Shown piece by piece: positions 33,281 to 35,247 of a DNA stretch of 35,247 nucleotides. The translations under genes were made by a program, and so were the position numbers. Within the stretch, counting starts at the first letter, position 1, and the number at the start of each line of letters is the position of its first letter. Below the pieces are notes generated by a model. The model made no database searches. It saw only the letters and a list, made by a program, of their open reading frames with translations, and was not told the DNA's origin. The DNA is from Burkholderia sp. Bp9143 (GTDB lineage: Bacteria; Pseudomonadota; Gammaproteobacteria; Burkholderiales; Burkholderiaceae). The stretch covers positions 1 to 35,247 of the forward strand of contig NZ_QTPO01000073.1 in the NCBI RefSeq assembly GCF_003853645.1, written 5' to 3'.

Positions 33281-33469
33281 TCAGTGCCTGATCACGCAGA
33301 CAGACACGATTTCGAATCCGGGGTCGGCATGCATGTTTGCCGCTTTTTCCGCTTCCTCATACGAACCAAAGGACGTGGCATCTTCGATTGCCGGTGCCAT
33401 GCCGATATCGCCGTCCTCGGCGGTGCAGAGGAACTGCTCACCGGTCTTCACGACGTAGATGGACATCAT
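33281..33469 (-). CDS. Small acidic protein of unknown function
   Basis: A 62-residue reading frame, MMSIYVVKTGEQFLCTAEDG onward, ending GFEIVSVCVIRH. GGAGG lies five bases before the ATG at 33469; the ATG at 33466 is equally possible and an upstream one at 33481 is less likely. No signal peptide or membrane segment is seen. The protein-like composition and good ribosome site support a real gene. I do not recognise the family. Confidence 0.6.
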   Translation of the reverse strand: MMSIYVVKTGEQFLCTAEDGDIGMAPAIEDATSFGSYEEAEKAANMHADPGFEIVSVCVIRH

Positions 33470-33555
33470 GATTCCCTCCATGGTTTGCAGGGGGAAATTC
33501 CAGTCTAGCAGGCAAGAAGGGGCGCGCGGTAACGGAAAGCGTGCACAATATCCGC

Positions 33556-33771
33556 ATGCGAGCCCCAGACCTTGAATGCCTTGTCACCGTCACCATGCCC
33601 TTCGGAAAATACAAGGGCCGACTCATTGCCGAGCTGCCCGGACCGTACCTCAACTGGCTGGCTCGCGAAGGGTTCCCGCGCGGCGAGCTTGGCCGACAAC
33701 TCGCGCTGATGCACGAGATCGACCATAACGGCCTGAGGGACTTGCTGGAGCCGCTGCGCAAACGCGGATAG
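33556..33771 (+). CDS. DUF3820-like small protein
   Basis: A 71-residue protein with the stretches MPFGKYKGRLIAELPGPYLN and WLAREGFPRGELGRQLALMH. These match the DUF3820 family, annotated as putative quorum-sensing-regulated virulence factors. The molecular function of the family is not established. I take ATG 33556; a GTG at 33541 is the longer option, and neither has a strong ribosome site. Confidence 0.75.
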   Translation: MRAPDLECLVTVTMPFGKYKGRLIAELPGPYLNWLAREGFPRGELGRQLALMHEIDHNGLRDLLEPLRKRG

Positions 33772-33966
33772 CGCCAACCGGCCCCTATTGACGCAGCGTG
33801 TCATTCCGTTGCGTTTCGATGCGGTCGCCCGTGGCGTTGCCGCATCGTTCGCGCAGGCACGGGCGACCCGGGACGCCGTTTCGGGACTCGGGACGGACGG
33901 CGTCACATCCATCGGGGAACGACGTTTCCCGAACATCCGTTCACGCAAGTTTGAAGGGAGGACACC

Positions 33967-34281
33967 ATGAAATTTTCCCGCCGTCGTTTTATTGCCGCCA
34001 CCACCGTTCTCGCGTCCGCGCTCGCCATTGGACGTCGCGCGGCGGCCGCGGATGCCGGTGTCGTGCAGGAATCCGATGCAAACGCCCAGGCCCTCGGCTA
34101 CAAGACGGATGCCAGCCGGGTCGACCATGCGAAGTTCCCGAAATTTGAGGCGAGCCAGGCCTGTGCGAACTGCCAGTTCTTCCAGGGCAAGACTGGCGCC
34201 GCGATGGCGCCGTGCACCATTTTCGGCGGCAAGCAGGTCAATGCAAAAGGCTGGTGCAGCGCCTATATGAAAAAGGCGTAG
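33967..34281 (+). CDS. Second high-potential iron-sulfur protein (HiPIP), Tat-exported
   Basis: A 104-residue paralogue of the HiPIP at 2370-2684. It has a twin-arginine signal (MKFSRRRFIAATTVLASALA) and the four cluster cysteines in the same pattern: CANC, then Cys in APCTIF, then Cys in GWCSAY. GGGAGG lies seven bases before the ATG. It stands alone, without an adjacent dehydrogenase, so its redox partner cannot be named from context. Confidence 0.92.
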   Translation: MKFSRRRFIAATTVLASALAIGRRAAAADAGVVQESDANAQALGYKTDASRVDHAKFPKFEASQACANCQFFQGKTGAAMAPCTIFGGKQVNAKGWCSAYMKKA

Positions 34282-34307
34282 CTAGCAGGGGCGGCGTGGC
34301 GATCGTG

Positions 34308-34420
34308 TTGCGCTCCGGTTCCGTGACGGCCGCACCGAGTCCGACCGCGACTGGAGCATGTCCAACCTCCGCGGCGCGTACACGTCGAACCCAGCCGGTT
34401 CGAACGTGCCGCTGGCAAGG
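34308..34420 (+). pseudogene. Remnant of a trimeric autotransporter adhesin gene
   Basis: Two short segments resemble separate parts of the adhesin at 27921-32282. The first (about 34308-34353) translates LRSGSVTAAPSPTATG, like GSGSVTAAPNPTATG encoded near 29425-29470. The second (about 34361-34418), in another frame, translates SNLRGAYTSNPAGSNVP, like TNLGGSYTSNPSGGNVP encoded near 31630-31680. In the intact gene they are about 2.2 kb apart, so a large deletion and frameshift have joined them here. Confidence 0.6.
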
Positions 34421-35247
34421 CAAGTTTCGAAGCCGATTGCTGCGGCGCAAAAAACAGGCCGGGACAAGTCGGAATGCGTCCGCTTTGGCGCGAAGCGCTA
34501 AGCGGGGCGAGTTGCCGTTGCCTGAGTCGCTTCGCGATAGGTGCTTTCTGGCGGGCGCCGATGTCTTGGAAGGATGACTGCGTTCAAAATGAACGGAAGC
34601 GGATGACGTCGAGAGATTTTTCATGCGAAATTCAAGGCGCAAAATGTCTCTAAAAAAGAGGTGTGATAGACGTCTTTCAGTATGTTTCAGGTCGGTGCAG
34701 TGGGCAGTGCTCTTGATGGAAATGAAATCGATCGCGCGATTGAATGGCCGGATATTTGTGGAATAAATGAAACGGAAAAAGATCCTTGCAGGGGGGGGAT
34801 CCGTCGCGGTCTTGATCTAATCGGACTGCGAAAATTTTCCGGGAAAATTCTGAGATTTTATTGATGCATTAGGATCGACTTGCCCTCATCATTCGACTCG
34901 AGCAGGGCTCGTGTAGACGCCGTGCGTACCAGGTTTTAAAAAGGCTTGGAGCATAACGCGCAGGGCTGGCGTGGACGAAAAAATCATTGTGTGAGGACGA
35001 CGCAATCAATCCAAATTCCGTCTTTGGCATTCGGTCAAGGTATTCCACGTATTGATGGAAAGTGGAGTGTCGGTCCAATTGATGGCTGCTCGCCGCGGTA
35101 GATGCCACGCGGAGGAGGGTGTTTTTGCGCCGCATGTTATATCCGAGAAATTATCGGATGTGGGTATCGAAAAGTTGATATGACTCCGCCTGTCAATAGG
35201 GATTGGTTTTGGGTTTGTTGAGGCGCATGTTGACGGAATTTCCTGAG
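34421..35247. other. AT-richer tail without a recognisable gene
   Basis: From about 34560 on, the base composition is poorer in GC and no reading frame shows family signatures. A run of eight G (34791-34798) lies in a 60-codon frame at 34682-34864 that I do not accept as a gene. The stretch looks like decayed or acquired DNA at the border of the adhesin locus. Confidence 0.5.

Noticed and set aside
34682..34864. 60-codon frame with a run of eight G, a possible phase-variable gene
   Set aside because: No ribosome site, no recognisable domain, and it lies in an apparently decayed region. The G run alone is not enough.
34869..35135. 88-codon frame on the minus strand in the tail
   Set aside because: I see no family signature or ribosome site. 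It may be a fragment of decayed DNA.

Overview
The window is high-GC proteobacterial DNA that reads as Burkholderia sensu stricto, probably the Burkholderia cepacia complex and probably a secondary chromosome. The grounds are the protein family matches, the strong GC3 codon bias, and the pairing of a trimeric autotransporter with an OmpA lipoprotein. I ran no search, so the species is inference.

Region 1 (1-14.6 kb) and region 2 (14.5-17.7 kb) together look like one PQQ-dependent alcohol oxidation system. On the minus strand lie a quinoprotein alcohol dehydrogenase with the Asp-x-Asp signature of lanthanide enzymes, a fusion of a periplasmic binding protein (XoxJ/MxaJ-like) with a cytochrome c, a Tat-exported high-potential iron-sulfur protein (HiPIP), an RpoD-type sigma factor, and the start of acetyl-CoA synthetase. 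Divergent from these is tonB-exbB-exbD plus a TonB-dependent receptor. A prolyl-aminopeptidase-like hydrolase follows, then an AcoR-type sigma-54 activator, then pqqABCDE. I find good -24/-12 (sigma-54) promoters, with exact GG-N10-GC spacing, in front of acs, the dehydrogenase operon, the tonB operon, the activator gene and pqqA. A shared activator-site pattern, GTGTTG-N7-CAACAC, sits upstream of acs and pqqA, with weaker copies before the dehydrogenase and tonB. The simplest reading is one regulon. It would couple oxidation of an alcohol such as ethanol, cofactor synthesis, outer-membrane uptake of a scarce factor (lanthanide chelate or PQQ), electron transfer, and activation of the resulting acetate to acetyl-CoA.

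Region 3 (17.7-23.2 kb) holds a remnant of a topoisomerase IB gene, then a complete ytfQ-ytfR-ytfT-yjfF sugar ABC importer operon with a palindromic candidate operator and a large leader hairpin.

Region 4 (23.3-33.1 kb) holds a 7TMR-DISM sensor kinase and an AraC-type response regulator on the minus strand. After a 1.5 kb, partly AT-rich gap, a 1453-residue trimeric autotransporter adhesin with about twelve 75-bp tandem repeats is transcribed away from them. An OmpA-family lipoprotein follows.

Region 5 (33.2-35.2 kb) carries small genes: an acidic 62-residue protein, a DUF3820-like protein and a second HiPIP. It ends in an AT-richer tail that contains a deleted, frameshifted remnant of another trimeric autotransporter gene.
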